Assembly: GCA_948471525.1 (NCBI GenBank)
Contig: CAOKSY010000007.1
Coordinates: 24,462-88,461 of the forward strand
Length of the DNA: 64,000 bases
Source of the DNA: an uncultured Clostridia bacterium
GTDB lineage: Bacteria > Bacillota > Clostridia > Christensenellales > UBA3700
Direction of reading: 5' to 3'
Position numbers and translations under genes: made by a program
Part shown: one piece after another, positions 43,278 to 51,556 of the stretch
How the letters are laid out: each line of letters opens with the position of its first letter
Numbering within the stretch: the stretch's first letter is position 1
Notes under the pieces: generated by a model
Told to the model about the DNA's origin: nothing
The model's input: the letters and a program-made list of their open reading frames with translations, nothing else
Database searches by the model: none

Positions 43278-43460
43278 ATGAAATACGACGATTGCAAAAT
43301 TACCGAGAGCGTGAGCTTTCCCAATCAAAACGTTACGCGCAAGGCGGCGGTTAAGAAAAAGAAGATCAACGCTTTGGATATATTCATCGTGCAGGCGCTT
43401 ATTTGCGTGGGAATAAGCTGCGGCGTAATGATTTCGAGAATAATTCAGATGGGATTCTGA
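43278..43460 (+). CDS. small single-TM protein preceding the SpoIVFB-type protease
   Basis: Protein of 60 residues. A polar N-terminus of about 33 residues with a Lys-rich patch (VKKKKIN) precedes one hydrophobic segment (about 36-57, IFIVQALICVGISCGVMI), so it is probably a type II membrane protein. AAAGGAG precedes the ATG at the right distance, which supports a real gene despite the size. It lies 10 nt before the M50 protease, where Bacillus has spoIVFA, the membrane inhibitor/anchor of SpoIVFB. It may play a similar role in a much reduced form; this rests only on position and topology. Confidence 0.65.
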   Translation: MKYDDCKITESVSFPNQNVTRKAAVKKKKINALDIFIVQALICVGISCGVMISRIIQMGF

Positions 43461-43470
43461 TAAAGACGGC

Positions 43471-44313
43471 TTGAAGATAAAATTTCATCCGCTGTTCTAT
43501 CTGCTCGCAGGGTATTTTATCGTCACGGGCAGATTTGAACTGCTTTGCGGTTATTTGGTAGGTATTGTCGCGCACGAGATCGCGCACAACCGTATGGCGA
43601 AACTCAGAGGCTATTCGACCGGCACGATCACGCTTATGCCTTACGGCGGAGTAGTTGACTGCGGCGACGATTACAACGACGCGGACAATATACTGATCGC
43701 GCTCGCCGCGCCCTTTTTCAATTTGACGGTGGCTACGTTTATCGTAGCGCTGTGGTGGGTGATGCCGGAAATATACAATTATACTCAGGGTATATGTCTC
43801 GCAAATCTCTCTCTCGGAGTAGTCAATCTTCTTCCGCTGTATCCTCTCGACGGAAGCCGCGTGGTGAGCAGTCTCGTCAAGGATAAACTCAAAGCGATCA
43901 AAGGCTTGAAGATAGCGACGCTGTGCGCGGGCGGTATTATTTTTGTTGCGGGAGTAGCGTCCGTCTTTTTTACCAAAAACATCACCGTGCCTATATTCGG
44001 GCTTTTCCTCTTTGCCGGCGGTATCTTTACGAGTAAAAGGCAGACTTATTTTCATATCGCAAGAAGCCGTCCTTTCGTCAAAGACTTTTCGCACGGACTG
44101 AATGAGAAGCGCGTGTATATATCTCAGGACAGTCAGCTTTTCAGATTGCTTCGCTATCTCAACAAGGACGAGATATGCAGATTTGTCATAGTCGACGGCA
44201 ACGGGGCAAGCGTGTGCGAACTGAGCGAAGAGAAATTCGGACAGCTTTGTCTGGACAACGAACTCGCGGTCGGGGTTCTCGACGCTTTAAAAAAAGACGG
44301 AAGCCGAAAGTAG
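43471..44313 (+). CDS. spoIVFB: SpoIVFB-type site-2 (M50) intramembrane metalloprotease
   Basis: Protein of 280 residues with about six membrane segments in the first 200. The zinc motif is HEIAH (about residues 36-40). The third ligand Asp is in LLPLYPLDGSR (about 120-130). The C-terminal 90 residues form a CBS-like domain, as in SpoIVFB, which senses ATP. In sporulating relatives it activates the mother-cell sigma factor pro-sigma-K. It starts at TTG 43471 with little Shine-Dalgarno, so it probably depends on coupling with the small TM gene 10 nt upstream. The N-terminus KIKFHPLFY matches the family start. Confidence 0.88.
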   Translation: MKIKFHPLFYLLAGYFIVTGRFELLCGYLVGIVAHEIAHNRMAKLRGYSTGTITLMPYGGVVDCGDDYNDADNILIALAAPFFNLTVATFIVALWWVMPEIYNYTQGICLANLSLGVVNLLPLYPLDGSRVVSSLVKDKLKAIKGLKIATLCAGGIIFVAGVASVFFTKNITVPIFGLFLFAGGIFTSKRQTYFHIARSRPFVKDFSHGLNEKRVYISQDSQLFRLLRYLNKDEICRFVIVDGNGASVCELSEEKFGQLCLDNELAVGVLDALKKDGSRK

Positions 44314-44340
44314 CGATCCTTTATAAAGGTTCAATTTTTC

Positions 44341-44369
44341 AAAATACCTTGCTTTTGCAGGGTATTTTT
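44341..44369 (+). terminator. intrinsic terminator after spoIVFB, overlapping a promoter
   Basis: AAAATACC pairs with GGTATTTT, and the inner TTGC/GCAG extends the stem; TTTTTG follows. TTGCTT (44349-44354) and TATACT (44372-44377) with a 17-bp spacer overlap it and could start the ROK transcript. Confidence 0.7.
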
Positions 44370-44410
44370 GTTATACTTAATTATATCGAAAAAGCGAGAG
44401 GTTGTGCGGT

Positions 44411-45352
44411 ATGTATTATGCCGGAGTGGATATTGGCGGCAAAAACACAAAGATGGGGATAGTGGACGACTTCGGCAACGTTACGTCGTCTATGGCTTAT
44501 AAGACGAGAATGGAGAGAGGATACGACGCTATCCTGCTCGAAGTGATAGAAAACATAAAGGCCATGTGCGAAGAAAGCGGGATAGAATTCGACGAGCTTT
44601 CGGGCATAGGCATAGGAGTGCCGGGTATCGTCAATTCCCGCGCAGGGCTTGTGATGTCGTGCGCAAATCTCAACTGGAAGGGCGTGGATCTCGCCAACGA
44701 CGTGACCAATCTTACCGGCAAAGCGTGCAGAGTATGCAACGACGCTAATTGCGCGGCTTTGGGCGAACAGCGTTTCGGCAGCGGAAAGAATTTTAAAAAT
44801 CTCGTATTCATCACGTTGGGTACGGGGATAGGTTCGGGCATAATCCTGGACGGAAAGCTTTTTGAAGGACTTGGCTGCGCTGGAGCGGAAGCAGGGCATA
44901 TGGGAATTATGTACGACGGCGGCGACGTTTGCGCGTGCGGCAACAGAGGGTGTTGGGAGAGTTATGTATCCGCGTCGGCTCTCGTAAGACAGACGGCGGA
45001 AGCGGTAGAAAAGAATCCCGACAGTCTGCTTGCCAAGATATGCGCCGACGGAGTGAGCGGCAAGTCTGCTTTTGCGGCGGCGAGAGAGGGAGATGCGACT
45101 GCTAAAAGCGTCGTAGAAAAATATATCGGATACGTTACGTACGGCATTATCAGTCTTGCCAACGTATTGCATCCTCAGGCTTTCGTATTGGGCGGAGGCA
45201 TTTCCAACGAGGGCGCGGATCTGATATTGCCAATAAAGAAAAAACTCAACGAGTATATCGACAACAACGGGTTTTATCCGTATGTCGACGTGGTCGGCGC
45301 TAGTCTCGGCAATAACGCCGGATTCATGGGCGCGGCGGCTTTGGTGATGTAA
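44411..45352 (+). CDS. ROK-family sugar kinase (glucokinase-like)
   Basis: Protein of 313 residues. The ATP site GVDIGGKNTKMG is at the start. The ROK zinc motif lies in EAGHMGIMYDGGDVCACGNRGCWE, with CxCGxxGCWE complete (about residues 155-185); this run is 24 long, so I give its key parts as GHMG and CACGNRGCWE. LGTGIGSGII and the sugar-binding GEQRFGSGKN fit a glucokinase or N-acetylmannosamine/allose kinase. No DNA-binding domain is present, so it is an enzyme and not a repressor. ATG 44411 has GAGAGG upstream; a TTG three codons earlier is not needed. It stands between spoIVFB and the radical SAM gene, 28 nt before the latter. Confidence 0.88.
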   Translation: MYYAGVDIGGKNTKMGIVDDFGNVTSSMAYKTRMERGYDAILLEVIENIKAMCEESGIEFDELSGIGIGVPGIVNSRAGLVMSCANLNWKGVDLANDVTNLTGKACRVCNDANCAALGEQRFGSGKNFKNLVFITLGTGIGSGIILDGKLFEGLGCAGAEAGHMGIMYDGGDVCACGNRGCWESYVSASALVRQTAEAVEKNPDSLLAKICADGVSGKSAFAAAREGDATAKSVVEKYIGYVTYGIISLANVLHPQAFVLGGGISNEGADLILPIKKKLNEYIDNNGFYPYVDVVGASLGNNAGFMGAAALVM

Positions 45353-45380
45353 ATAATTTTTTACGCGAAGATATATATTT

Positions 45381-47126
45381 ATGTGGGACAAACTAAAAGA
45401 TATTTTACAGCAGGTACAAAAGCCTGCCAGATATGTCGGCGGCGAATTTAACCTGCCCGATATGGACAAGCCTTGCAAAGAGAGAGTGTGTCTTTGTTTC
45501 AGCGACAAGTACGAAGTCGGTATGAGCAATATAGGCACCAGGATACTCTATCATATGCTCAACGACACGGACGGCGTTGTCTGCGAACGCGCCTACGCGC
45601 CCGATCTCGATATGGCGGAGCTTCTCAAAAAGCATGGTTTGCCGCTGTTTTCCATTGAGACGAAGAGAGATATCAAGACTTTTGATTTGGTCGGATTTTC
45701 CGTTCAGTTCGAACTTCAATTTACCAATATCGCATATATGCTCGATCTTATGGGCGTGCCTTATTTTGCCAATGACAGAGGCGAAGATATCCCTCCGATC
45801 GTCGCGGGCGGACCGTGCGTAGTCAATCCCATGCCGTTTGCGGATTTTTTCGACGCCGTACTCATAGGCGAGGGAGAAAAGAATTTGGCGGAACTTGTCG
45901 CTCTTCATATTCAGTGCAGAGATAAAAAGATGAGCAAGAGCGAGTTCTTGGCTGCGGCGAGCCGACTTGACGGAGTATACGTTCCTTCGCTCAACAATCC
46001 TACCAAAAGAGCCGTAGTCAAAGATCTGGACAAGGCTTATTATCCTACGAAGATTTTGGTGCCCAACTGCGACATAGTTCACGACAGATCGTCGATAGAA
46101 CTCTTCCGCGGATGCGCCAACGGCTGCCGTTTCTGTCAGGCCGGGTTTTATTACAGACCTATAAGAGAGCGAAGCGCAGATACGTTGACGAGGCAGGCGT
46201 GCGAGTTGATGGATAATACCGGCTATGACGAACTGGGGCTGCTGTCTTTGAGTACTGGCGATTATTCGCAACTTAAGGAACTCGTCGACAGAATAAAGAC
46301 TGAAGCCGACGCGCGCAAGGTCAAACTCGCGTTGCCGTCGCTTAGATTGGACAGCTTTGAGGCGGAGATATATGAAGAGATGCAAGGAGCGTCGCTGACT
46401 TTCGCTCCCGAGGCGGGCACGCAGAGACTGCGCGACGTCATCAATAAAAACATAAGCGACGAAGACGTCGTGTCGTCGCTGACTGCCGCTTTGAAGTACG
46501 GAGTCAAAAACGTAAAGCTTTATTTTATAATGGGCCTTCCCACGGAGACGGAAGACGACCTCAAGGGGATAGTCGATATCGTCAAGCTTGTCAAAGATCT
46601 GCACAGGCAGTTCGGTACGTCCAAACTTCTCAATATCACCGTTTCCACGTCTATATTTATTCCCAAGCCGCTCACTCCGTTTCAGTGGGAGAGACAGATA
46701 TCCATCGAAGAGATGCGAAACAAACAGGAATTTATGCGCGACAACTTGCGTATGAAAAACGTCAAGTACAGTTGGCACGGCGCTCAGTCTTCTCTTATCG
46801 AAGCGATTTTTGCAAGAGGCGACAGATCGCTTGCCAAATCGATAGTAAAAGCCTACGAACTCGGATGCGTATTCGACAGTTGGAGCGAAAATTTCGACTT
46901 CGACAAGTGGATGCGCGCGTTTGAAGAAAGCGGCGCGGATTATCGCAAATTCCTCGAGGGATTTTCCGAGGACGAAGAACTGCCTTGGGATATTATCGAC
47001 AACGGCGTAAGCAAGAAGTATCTTCTTGCCGAGAGGCATAAGGCATATAGGGGAGAGACTACTCCCAACTGTCTGAATAAATGTAACGGCTGCGGAGCCA
47101 ACAGACTTGAGAGGTGCAGGATATGA
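45381..47126 (+). CDS. radical SAM protein, TIGR03960 family
   Basis: Protein of 581 residues. The N-terminal part (about 1-220) resembles a B12-binding-like domain typical of the TIGR03960 group. The radical SAM cluster motif is RGCANGCRFCQAG (CxxxCxxC, about residues 245-255). SLSTGDYSQLK, LRLDSF and FAPEAGTQRLR follow in the core barrel. Family members are nearly always next to the DUF2344 protein and RNase G, as here, and a methylthiotransferase-like or RNA/ribosome modification role is suspected but unproven. The ATG has weak ribosome support. It overlaps the next gene by 4 nt (ATGA). Confidence 0.9.
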   Translation: MWDKLKDILQQVQKPARYVGGEFNLPDMDKPCKERVCLCFSDKYEVGMSNIGTRILYHMLNDTDGVVCERAYAPDLDMAELLKKHGLPLFSIETKRDIKTFDLVGFSVQFELQFTNIAYMLDLMGVPYFANDRGEDIPPIVAGGPCVVNPMPFADFFDAVLIGEGEKNLAELVALHIQCRDKKMSKSEFLAAASRLDGVYVPSLNNPTKRAVVKDLDKAYYPTKILVPNCDIVHDRSSIELFRGCANGCRFCQAGFYYRPIRERSADTLTRQACELMDNTGYDELGLLSLSTGDYSQLKELVDRIKTEADARKVKLALPSLRLDSFEAEIYEEMQGASLTFAPEAGTQRLRDVINKNISDEDVVSSLTAALKYGVKNVKLYFIMGLPTETEDDLKGIVDIVKLVKDLHRQFGTSKLLNITVSTSIFIPKPLTPFQWERQISIEEMRNKQEFMRDNLRMKNVKYSWHGAQSSLIEAIFARGDRSLAKSIVKAYELGCVFDSWSENFDFDKWMRAFEESGADYRKFLEGFSEDEELPWDIIDNGVSKKYLLAERHKAYRGETTPNCLNKCNGCGANRLERCRI

Positions 47127-47770
47127 TAGTGCTCAAACATCTTAAGGTCGGCGACGTCAGTTACGTTTCGCACAAAGACGCGCTACGCGTATTGCAAAGA
47201 GGACTCAAGCGCGCCAAGATCGACGTCAGATATTCGCAGGGATACGTTCCGCATATGTTGACGTATACCTCTTCTCCCGTACCTCTGGGAGTTCAGTCTC
47301 TCGCGGAATATTTTACCGTAGATTGCAGTGAATGCGACTGCGAAGAAGTGATGAGAAGATACAATGCGGCAATGCCTACGGGTATGAGGGCTGTCGCGGC
47401 ATATTTTTTGCAGAAAAATCCCAACTTGGCGGCGGCTGTCGCGGCAAGCGATTACAAGGCGGTCTGCTCGCGCGAATTGCCTAAAGAAATAGAAAGTATC
47501 AAGGACTGCGAAAGCTATGTCATAGACACCTTTAAAAAGGGCGAGGCGGTGAAAAAAGATATAGCCGATCTTGTATTCGATCTAAAGGTTGACGGCAATA
47601 CTCTCTATATGCGCCTTGCGAGCGGCAATGCGAATTTGAGGGCGGACAGCTTTATCGCGCATATAAACGGTAAGTTCGGTTGCGATATAAAAGTCAACGA
47701 CGTCACGCGGACGGCGCAGTTGACGTATATCGACGGAGAATTGCAAGATGCAGAGGAGTTGCTGAGATGA
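47123..47770 (+). CDS. TIGR03936/DUF2344 family protein
   Basis: Protein of 215 residues. The N-terminus reads MIVLKHLKVGDVSYVSHKDALRVLQR; the SHKD segment with RGLKRAKIDVRYSQG corresponds to the conserved start of DUF2344. It usually follows or is fused to the TIGR03960 radical SAM protein; here both are separate and coupled by ATGA. Function is unknown; the pairing suggests a substrate-binding partner of the radical SAM enzyme. ATG 47123 has GAGAGGTGCAGG upstream. It overlaps the RNase G start by 4 nt, so the three proteins are made from one mRNA. The quoted N-terminal stretch is split here as MIVLKHLKVGDV and SYVSHKDALRVLQR. Confidence 0.88.
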   Translation: MIVLKHLKVGDVSYVSHKDALRVLQRGLKRAKIDVRYSQGYVPHMLTYTSSPVPLGVQSLAEYFTVDCSECDCEEVMRRYNAAMPTGMRAVAAYFLQKNPNLAAAVAASDYKAVCSRELPKEIESIKDCESYVIDTFKKGEAVKKDIADLVFDLKVDGNTLYMRLASGNANLRADSFIAHINGKFGCDIKVNDVTRTAQLTYIDGELQDAEELLR

Positions 47771-49257
47771 AAGACATACTTATCAACGTAAACCCAAGCG
47801 ATACTCAGGTATGTATCGTGGAAAACGGCGAACTCGTAGAATTTTGGGTAGAGAGAAAGAACATCTCCCGTCTTGTCGGCAATATATATAAAGGCAGAGT
47901 GCAGAACGTGCTCAACGGAATGGAAGCCGCTTTTGTGAATATAGGTCTGGAAAAAAACGCATTTCTATATTCTGGCGACACTCTCGAATACGGAGAGATA
48001 CTTAAAGACGTCACGGATAAAAAATTGCATTTGCGCGCGGGCGATAACGTGCTGTGTCAGGTGACTAAGGAGCAATTCGGGTCTAAGGGCGCGAGACTTA
48101 CTATGAACGTCACTTTGCCGGGACGGAGCGTAGTGCTTATGCCTCAGTTGGATTACGTCGGCGTGAGCCGAAAGATAACCGACGAGGAAAAGAGGCGAGA
48201 ACTTTCCGAATTCGTAAATTCTATCAAGCCTGCAGGTCTGGGCGTAATACTTCGCACGCAGTCTATAGATTGTACGAAGGAAGAGATCGCCGAAGAGATA
48301 AACGAATTGGTCGACAAATGGAATAAGATAAAACAACTCAATTTGACCAAGCCGTCGGGCAGTCTGATATATAAAGAAGAAGGCGTTGCGATAAGAGCGG
48401 TCAGAGATATGCTCAGAGACGACGTCGAACATATTGTGATCAACGACAGACATCTTTTGGAGGACTTCAAGAGCGCGTTTGCGTCTTTGGATGAAAAGCG
48501 CCCCGATCTGTTCGTTCTATACGACGGCAAAGAACCACTGCTCAAAAAATACGGGTTGACCAGACAGATTTCCGACCTTCTCAAGCGCAAAGTCACGCTT
48601 GCCAACGGCGGATATCTTGTGATAGACAGGACGGAAGCGCTGACGGTCATAGATGTCAACACGGGCAGATACGTAGGCGAAAAAAATCTCGAACAGACTG
48701 TCTTCGAGACCAACTGCATAGCGGCAAAGGAGATCGCAAGACAGTTGAGGGTGAGAAATATAGGCGGTATAGTCATCGTGGACTTTATAGATATGGAGTC
48801 TTCTGACCATTCGCAGGAAGTGTTGGACACCTTGAGGGAAGCGTTGGCGATGGATAGGACGAAGACAACGCTTTTGGGAATGACTCCGCTGGGGTTGGTG
48901 GAACTGACGAGAAAGAAGACGAGGAGTATGTTGGAGAGCGTAATGCTTCAGCCTTGCCCTTATTGCAACGGGGACAGCTACGTTCTGTCCGACGAGGTGA
49001 TGGCAAGCAAGATAAAGATGTATCTCAACGACGTATTTGCCTGTCAGGACAACAAGGCTGTGCTTGTCAACGTGGCGACGGGAGTATTCAATAAAATCTT
49101 CGCGTACAGGCTTTTAGAAAAGGAATGCGCCGGAGAATGGCGCGATAAGCGAATTTATCTCACAGCTGACGAGCATTTGCATATCGAAAAATTTGAAGTC
49201 AAAGTGTTGCACGGTCCGATAATAGATCTTCCCGAAAATGCTAAGATGCTCTATTAG
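47767..49257 (+). CDS. rng: ribonuclease G/E
   Basis: Protein of 496 residues of the RNase E/G family, an endonuclease that processes rRNA 5' ends and turns over mRNA. The S1-type RNA-binding domain (about 35-120) shows GNIYKGRVQNVL and FVNIGLEKNAFLY. The catalytic domain has TVIDVNTGRY and IVIVDFIDM with the magnesium-binding Asp residues. The zinc-link CPYCNG (about residues 398-403) joins dimers. The length fits RNase G without the long RNase E tail. The ATG overlaps DUF2344 (ATGA). It is followed by a terminator shared with the convergent L27 gene. Confidence 0.93.
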   Translation: MKDILINVNPSDTQVCIVENGELVEFWVERKNISRLVGNIYKGRVQNVLNGMEAAFVNIGLEKNAFLYSGDTLEYGEILKDVTDKKLHLRAGDNVLCQVTKEQFGSKGARLTMNVTLPGRSVVLMPQLDYVGVSRKITDEEKRRELSEFVNSIKPAGLGVILRTQSIDCTKEEIAEEINELVDKWNKIKQLNLTKPSGSLIYKEEGVAIRAVRDMLRDDVEHIVINDRHLLEDFKSAFASLDEKRPDLFVLYDGKEPLLKKYGLTRQISDLLKRKVTLANGGYLVIDRTEALTVIDVNTGRYVGEKNLEQTVFETNCIAAKEIARQLRVRNIGGIVIVDFIDMESSDHSQEVLDTLREALAMDRTKTTLLGMTPLGLVELTRKKTRSMLESVMLQPCPYCNGDSYVLSDEVMASKIKMYLNDVFACQDNKAVLVNVATGVFNKIFAYRLLEKECAGEWRDKRIYLTADEHLHIEKFEVKVLHGPIIDLPENAKMLY

Positions 49258-49305
49258 TCTTCTGAAGATTTGCAATAGTATTGCATAAAAGATTTTATCT
49301 ATAAA

Positions 49306-49331
49306 ATAAGCCGCGCTGTTGCGCGGCTTAT
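49306..49331. terminator. bidirectional terminator between rng and rpmA
   Basis: ATAAGCCGCGC (49306-49316) and GCGCGGCTTAT (49321-49331) form a perfect 11-bp stem with a 4-nt loop; a T-rich run follows on the plus strand. Confidence 0.9.
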
Positions 49332-49354
49332 ACTTTCTTTTTTTAAGCAGGGGA

Positions 49355-49636
49355 TTACGCTTCTTTTGCGTATACGCTTACTTGCTTTTTGTCTTTACCT
49401 TTACGCTCAAATTTTACGACGCCGTCAATCAGCGCATAGAGCGTATCGTCTTTACCTATACCAACGTTGTTGCCTACGTGGAACTTGGTGCCTCTTTGTC
49501 TTACGAGAATATTGCCCGCCAATACGAATTGACCGTCGGATCTCTTGGGTCCGAGTCTCTTGGATTCGGAATCTCTACCGTTTCTGGAGCTACCTACGCC
49601 CTTTTTGTGAGCGAACAACTGAATATTTATAAACAT
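49355..49636 (-). CDS. rpmA: ribosomal protein bL27 with cleavable N-terminal extension
   Basis: Protein of 93 residues. [20 protein letters not shown] and the [10 protein letters not shown] core are typical of bL27, which reaches to the peptidyl-transferase centre; the first of these is exactly 20 residues. The N-terminus carries the Bacillota extension MFINIQLFA before HKKG. In Staphylococcus this is removed by the protease Prp after the Phe-Ala site, leaving the mature end that touches tRNA. The prp gene is directly upstream (1 nt gap), as expected. The order rplU-prp-rpmA is the classic operon. It converges on rng. Confidence 0.97.
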   Translation of the reverse strand: MFINIQLFAHKKGVGSSRNGRDSESKRLGPKRSDGQFVLAGNILVRQRGTKFHVGNNVGIGKDDTLYALIDGVVKFERKGKDKKQVSVYAKEA

Positions 49637-49637
49637 A

Positions 49638-49967
49638 TTATTTTACCTCCAATTCTATGAAATCAGAATAGCCTTCGTGCAGATCCGCCACGCCCAATAG
49701 CATTGTGTTGAGAATGACGTCGCAGTCGTGCCTTGTCGCTTTGTCGAGATCGCGGGGAAGAGTTGCTTTGAGATAACCTCTCTTTTCATCAGTCTTGAAG
49801 TCCACGTTGACTCCGACGACTCTGAAAAGCCCCAGTATAGCAGTCTGTACTACCGATGAAAGAGCGGAGCAAATTATATCTTCTCCCGATACTCCGTAAC
49901 CGGTATGACCGTCGCATTCTATCTCGACAATGCTGTCGTTGTGCTTTGTTACCTTAACTTTGGTCAT
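49638..49967 (-). CDS. prp: ribosomal-processing cysteine protease Prp
   Basis: Protein of 109 residues (YsxB family). The catalytic His21 and Cys33 sit in CDGHTGY and [10 protein letters not shown], matching the known His/Cys pair of Prp. It cuts the N-terminal extension of bL27 at the Phe-Ala site, needed for a working ribosome. Its start codon shares a base with the rplU stop (TAATG), and its stop lies 1 nt before rpmA, so the three are strictly coupled. Length and gene order match the family. Confidence 0.96.
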   Translation of the reverse strand: MTKVKVTKHNDSIVEIECDGHTGYGVSGEDIICSALSSVVQTAILGLFRVVGVNVDFKTDEKRGYLKATLPRDLDKATRHDCDVILNTMLLGVADLHEGYSDFIELEVK

Positions 49968-50272
49968 TATGCCTTGATCTCTACTACTTTCAAAGCGGTG
50001 AACGGCTGTCTGTGACCTTGACGCTTACGGACGTTCTTCTTGGACTTATATTTGAAAACAACTATCTTCTTTGCCTTGTCCTGAGCGATAACTTCCGCTA
50101 CGACTTTGGAATTCTTTACCTCGTCGCCGCAAGCGATCTTGCCGTCATTGTTGAGCATAACAACATCAAGTTCTACTTTGCTGCCTACTTCGCTGTCAAG
50201 TTTTTCTACCTTGAAGACTTCGTTTTCGGCTACCTTGTATTGTTTGCCGCCTGTCAAAACTATTGCGTACAT
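49967..50272 (-). CDS. rplU: ribosomal protein bL21
   Basis: Protein of 101 residues binding 23S rRNA in the large subunit. MYAIVLTGGKQYKVAENE at the start and KKNVRKRQGHRQPFTALKV at the end are family hallmarks. I start at ATG 50272 because GAGGAGG lies just upstream; a longer frame of 30 more residues runs through the structured leader and is not protein-like. First gene of rplU-prp-rpmA. The upstream 70-nt leader may be the L21 autoregulatory element. Confidence 0.97.
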   Translation of the reverse strand: MYAIVLTGGKQYKVAENEVFKVEKLDSEVGSKVELDVVMLNNDGKIACGDEVKNSKVVAEVIAQDKAKKIVVFKYKSKKNVRKRQGHRQPFTALKVVEIKA

Positions 50273-50279
50273 TGCATAC

Positions 50280-50345
50280 CTCCTCTTACCAGTCTCGCTG
50301 AAACGGGTGGTCGTAAGACGCTTTATTACCCTACTCATGCGGCTC
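50280..50345 (-). ncRNA. possible L21 leader (autoregulatory 5' UTR)
   Basis: The leader between the TTGACT-type promoter (about 50379-50384, minus strand) and rplU contains nested pairings: CTTAC with GTAAG, and inside it GTTTC-agc-GAGAC, just before GAGGAGG. Position and structure fit the L21 leader described upstream of rplU in Bacillota; I could not verify the conserved sequence positions. Confidence 0.4.
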
Positions 50346-50510
50346 AGTATGTATGTTATCATAAATATTTATATAAAGTCAACTAAAAAACCGCGCTTAT
50401 CAAAAAAATATACCTTATATCTCAACGCCGATAAATATGCGCCGCAGTGTTGAAAAAATATGCGTTTTGTGATAAAATTAGACATAATCTTACAAAAGGC
50501 GGCAATTAAG

Positions 50511-51332
50511 ATGAGCGGCAAGAATAGTATAATTATAACAGAGTTGAGTTGCTTCGATATAAAGCATATTCTCGAATGCGGACAGATATTCCGTTTTGAC
50601 AGATTGAGCGATGGGGAATATCGAGTATATTCCAAAGATAAGACCGCGCTCGTGATTCAAAAGGACGGCAAGGCGGAGATAATCACCGACGATGCCGACT
50701 ACTTCTACCGCTTTTTCGACTTGGGCAGAGATTACTCGCAGATCAAAGACGCTTTGAGAGACAGACCGTTTATGCGCGAAGCGATCGAGTACGGCGGCGG
50801 TATAAGGATACTCAACCAAGACAAATGGGAGATGCTGATAAGTTTTATCATTTCGGCAAACAACCATATACCAAGGATCAAGGGGATCATCGATAGGCTC
50901 TGTACGAGACTTGGCGAGAGGATGGACGGATATTACGCGTTTCCGACTGCGGAAAAGATGGCGGAGCGAGACGCGGATTTCTATGCGTCAATAGGCGCGG
51001 GATACAGAGCGCCTTATCTTGCGGCGACTGCGCGCGCGGTAGCCGAAGGGTTCGACCTCGACGCTATAGCCGATATGGACGGCAAAGAGGGAGGGAAGAG
51101 ACTGTGCTCGTTGTTGGGCGTAGGCCCAAAGGTCGCGGACTGCATACTGCTGTTCGGATATCACAAGCAAGACGTATTTCCCGTCGATACTTGGATCAAG
51201 AAAGTATATAAGGACGTCGTAGGCGACGGAGCGGGAAACAATGCGCTGATACGTAAAAAACTTATTGAGATCTACGGAGAATATTCCGGATATGCTCAGC
51301 AGTATTTGTTTTACAATAAGCGCGAAAACTGA
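50511..51332 (+). CDS. 8-oxoguanine DNA glycosylase (OGG1-type)
   Basis: Protein of 273 residues. An OGG-N-like beta domain (about 1-100) with CGQIFRFDRL precedes the helix-hairpin-helix glycosylase domain. The catalytic Lys lies in LLGVGPKVADCILLFGY (HhH motif), and the Asp in VFPVDTWIKK; both match Lys249 and Asp268 of human OGG1. It removes 8-oxoguanine from DNA and nicks the abasic site. I start at ATG 50511, since AAAAGGCGG lies upstream; the longer frame from 50460 begins in the rplU promoter zone. Divergent from rplU. A long palindrome follows right after its stop. Confidence 0.9.
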   Translation: MSGKNSIIITELSCFDIKHILECGQIFRFDRLSDGEYRVYSKDKTALVIQKDGKAEIITDDADYFYRFFDLGRDYSQIKDALRDRPFMREAIEYGGGIRILNQDKWEMLISFIISANNHIPRIKGIIDRLCTRLGERMDGYYAFPTAEKMAERDADFYASIGAGYRAPYLAATARAVAEGFDLDAIADMDGKEGGKRLCSLLGVGPKVADCILLFGYHKQDVFPVDTWIKKVYKDVVGDGAGNNALIRKKLIEIYGEYSGYAQQYLFYNKREN

Positions 51333-51337
51333 GACTG

Positions 51338-51368
51338 TTGCCACATTGAACACTGTTCAATATGGCAA
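51338..51368. promoter_or_regulatory. 31-bp near-perfect palindrome
   Basis: The left half TTGCCAcATTGAACA and right half TGTTCAATaTGGCAA are complementary except at one position, with a single central C. The core is TGAACA-n-TGTTCA, shared with 51478-51490. It may be a repressor operator, or a terminator hairpin for the glycosylase gene, though no T-run follows. Confidence 0.6.
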
Positions 51369-51477
51369 ATCGAGTCGAATCATATATCCGAATATCATAT
51401 AGAAGACAACACGATTAGATATGTGTAAATATATCAAAAATCATAATAATCTACCCATATCTAATAAAAATCAATAC

Positions 51478-51490
51478 TGAACAATGTTCA
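51478..51490. promoter_or_regulatory. second TGAACA-n-TGTTCA palindrome
   Basis: TGAACAATGTTCA, the same core as the palindrome 131 bp upstream (centre to centre). It lies 67 bp before the NYN-domain gene start, where a repressor could block its promoter. Confidence 0.6.
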
Positions 51491-51556
51491 ATATACAAAT
51501 GCGGATAAAAATAAGATTTACCAAAGAAGCAAAATTCTGAATGAGGAGAAAAGACA

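Noticed and set aside
45405..47039. Long antisense reading frame of over 500 codons opposite the radical SAM gene
   Set aside because: It is the reverse-strand shadow of a well-supported gene, with no ribosome site and low-complexity Arg/Tyr-rich protein; the same holds for the long frame opposite 35263-36507.
51338..51490. LexA (SOS) boxes near the DNA glycosylase
   Set aside because: The Bacillota LexA box is GAAC-N4-GTTC; both sites here have three central bases.
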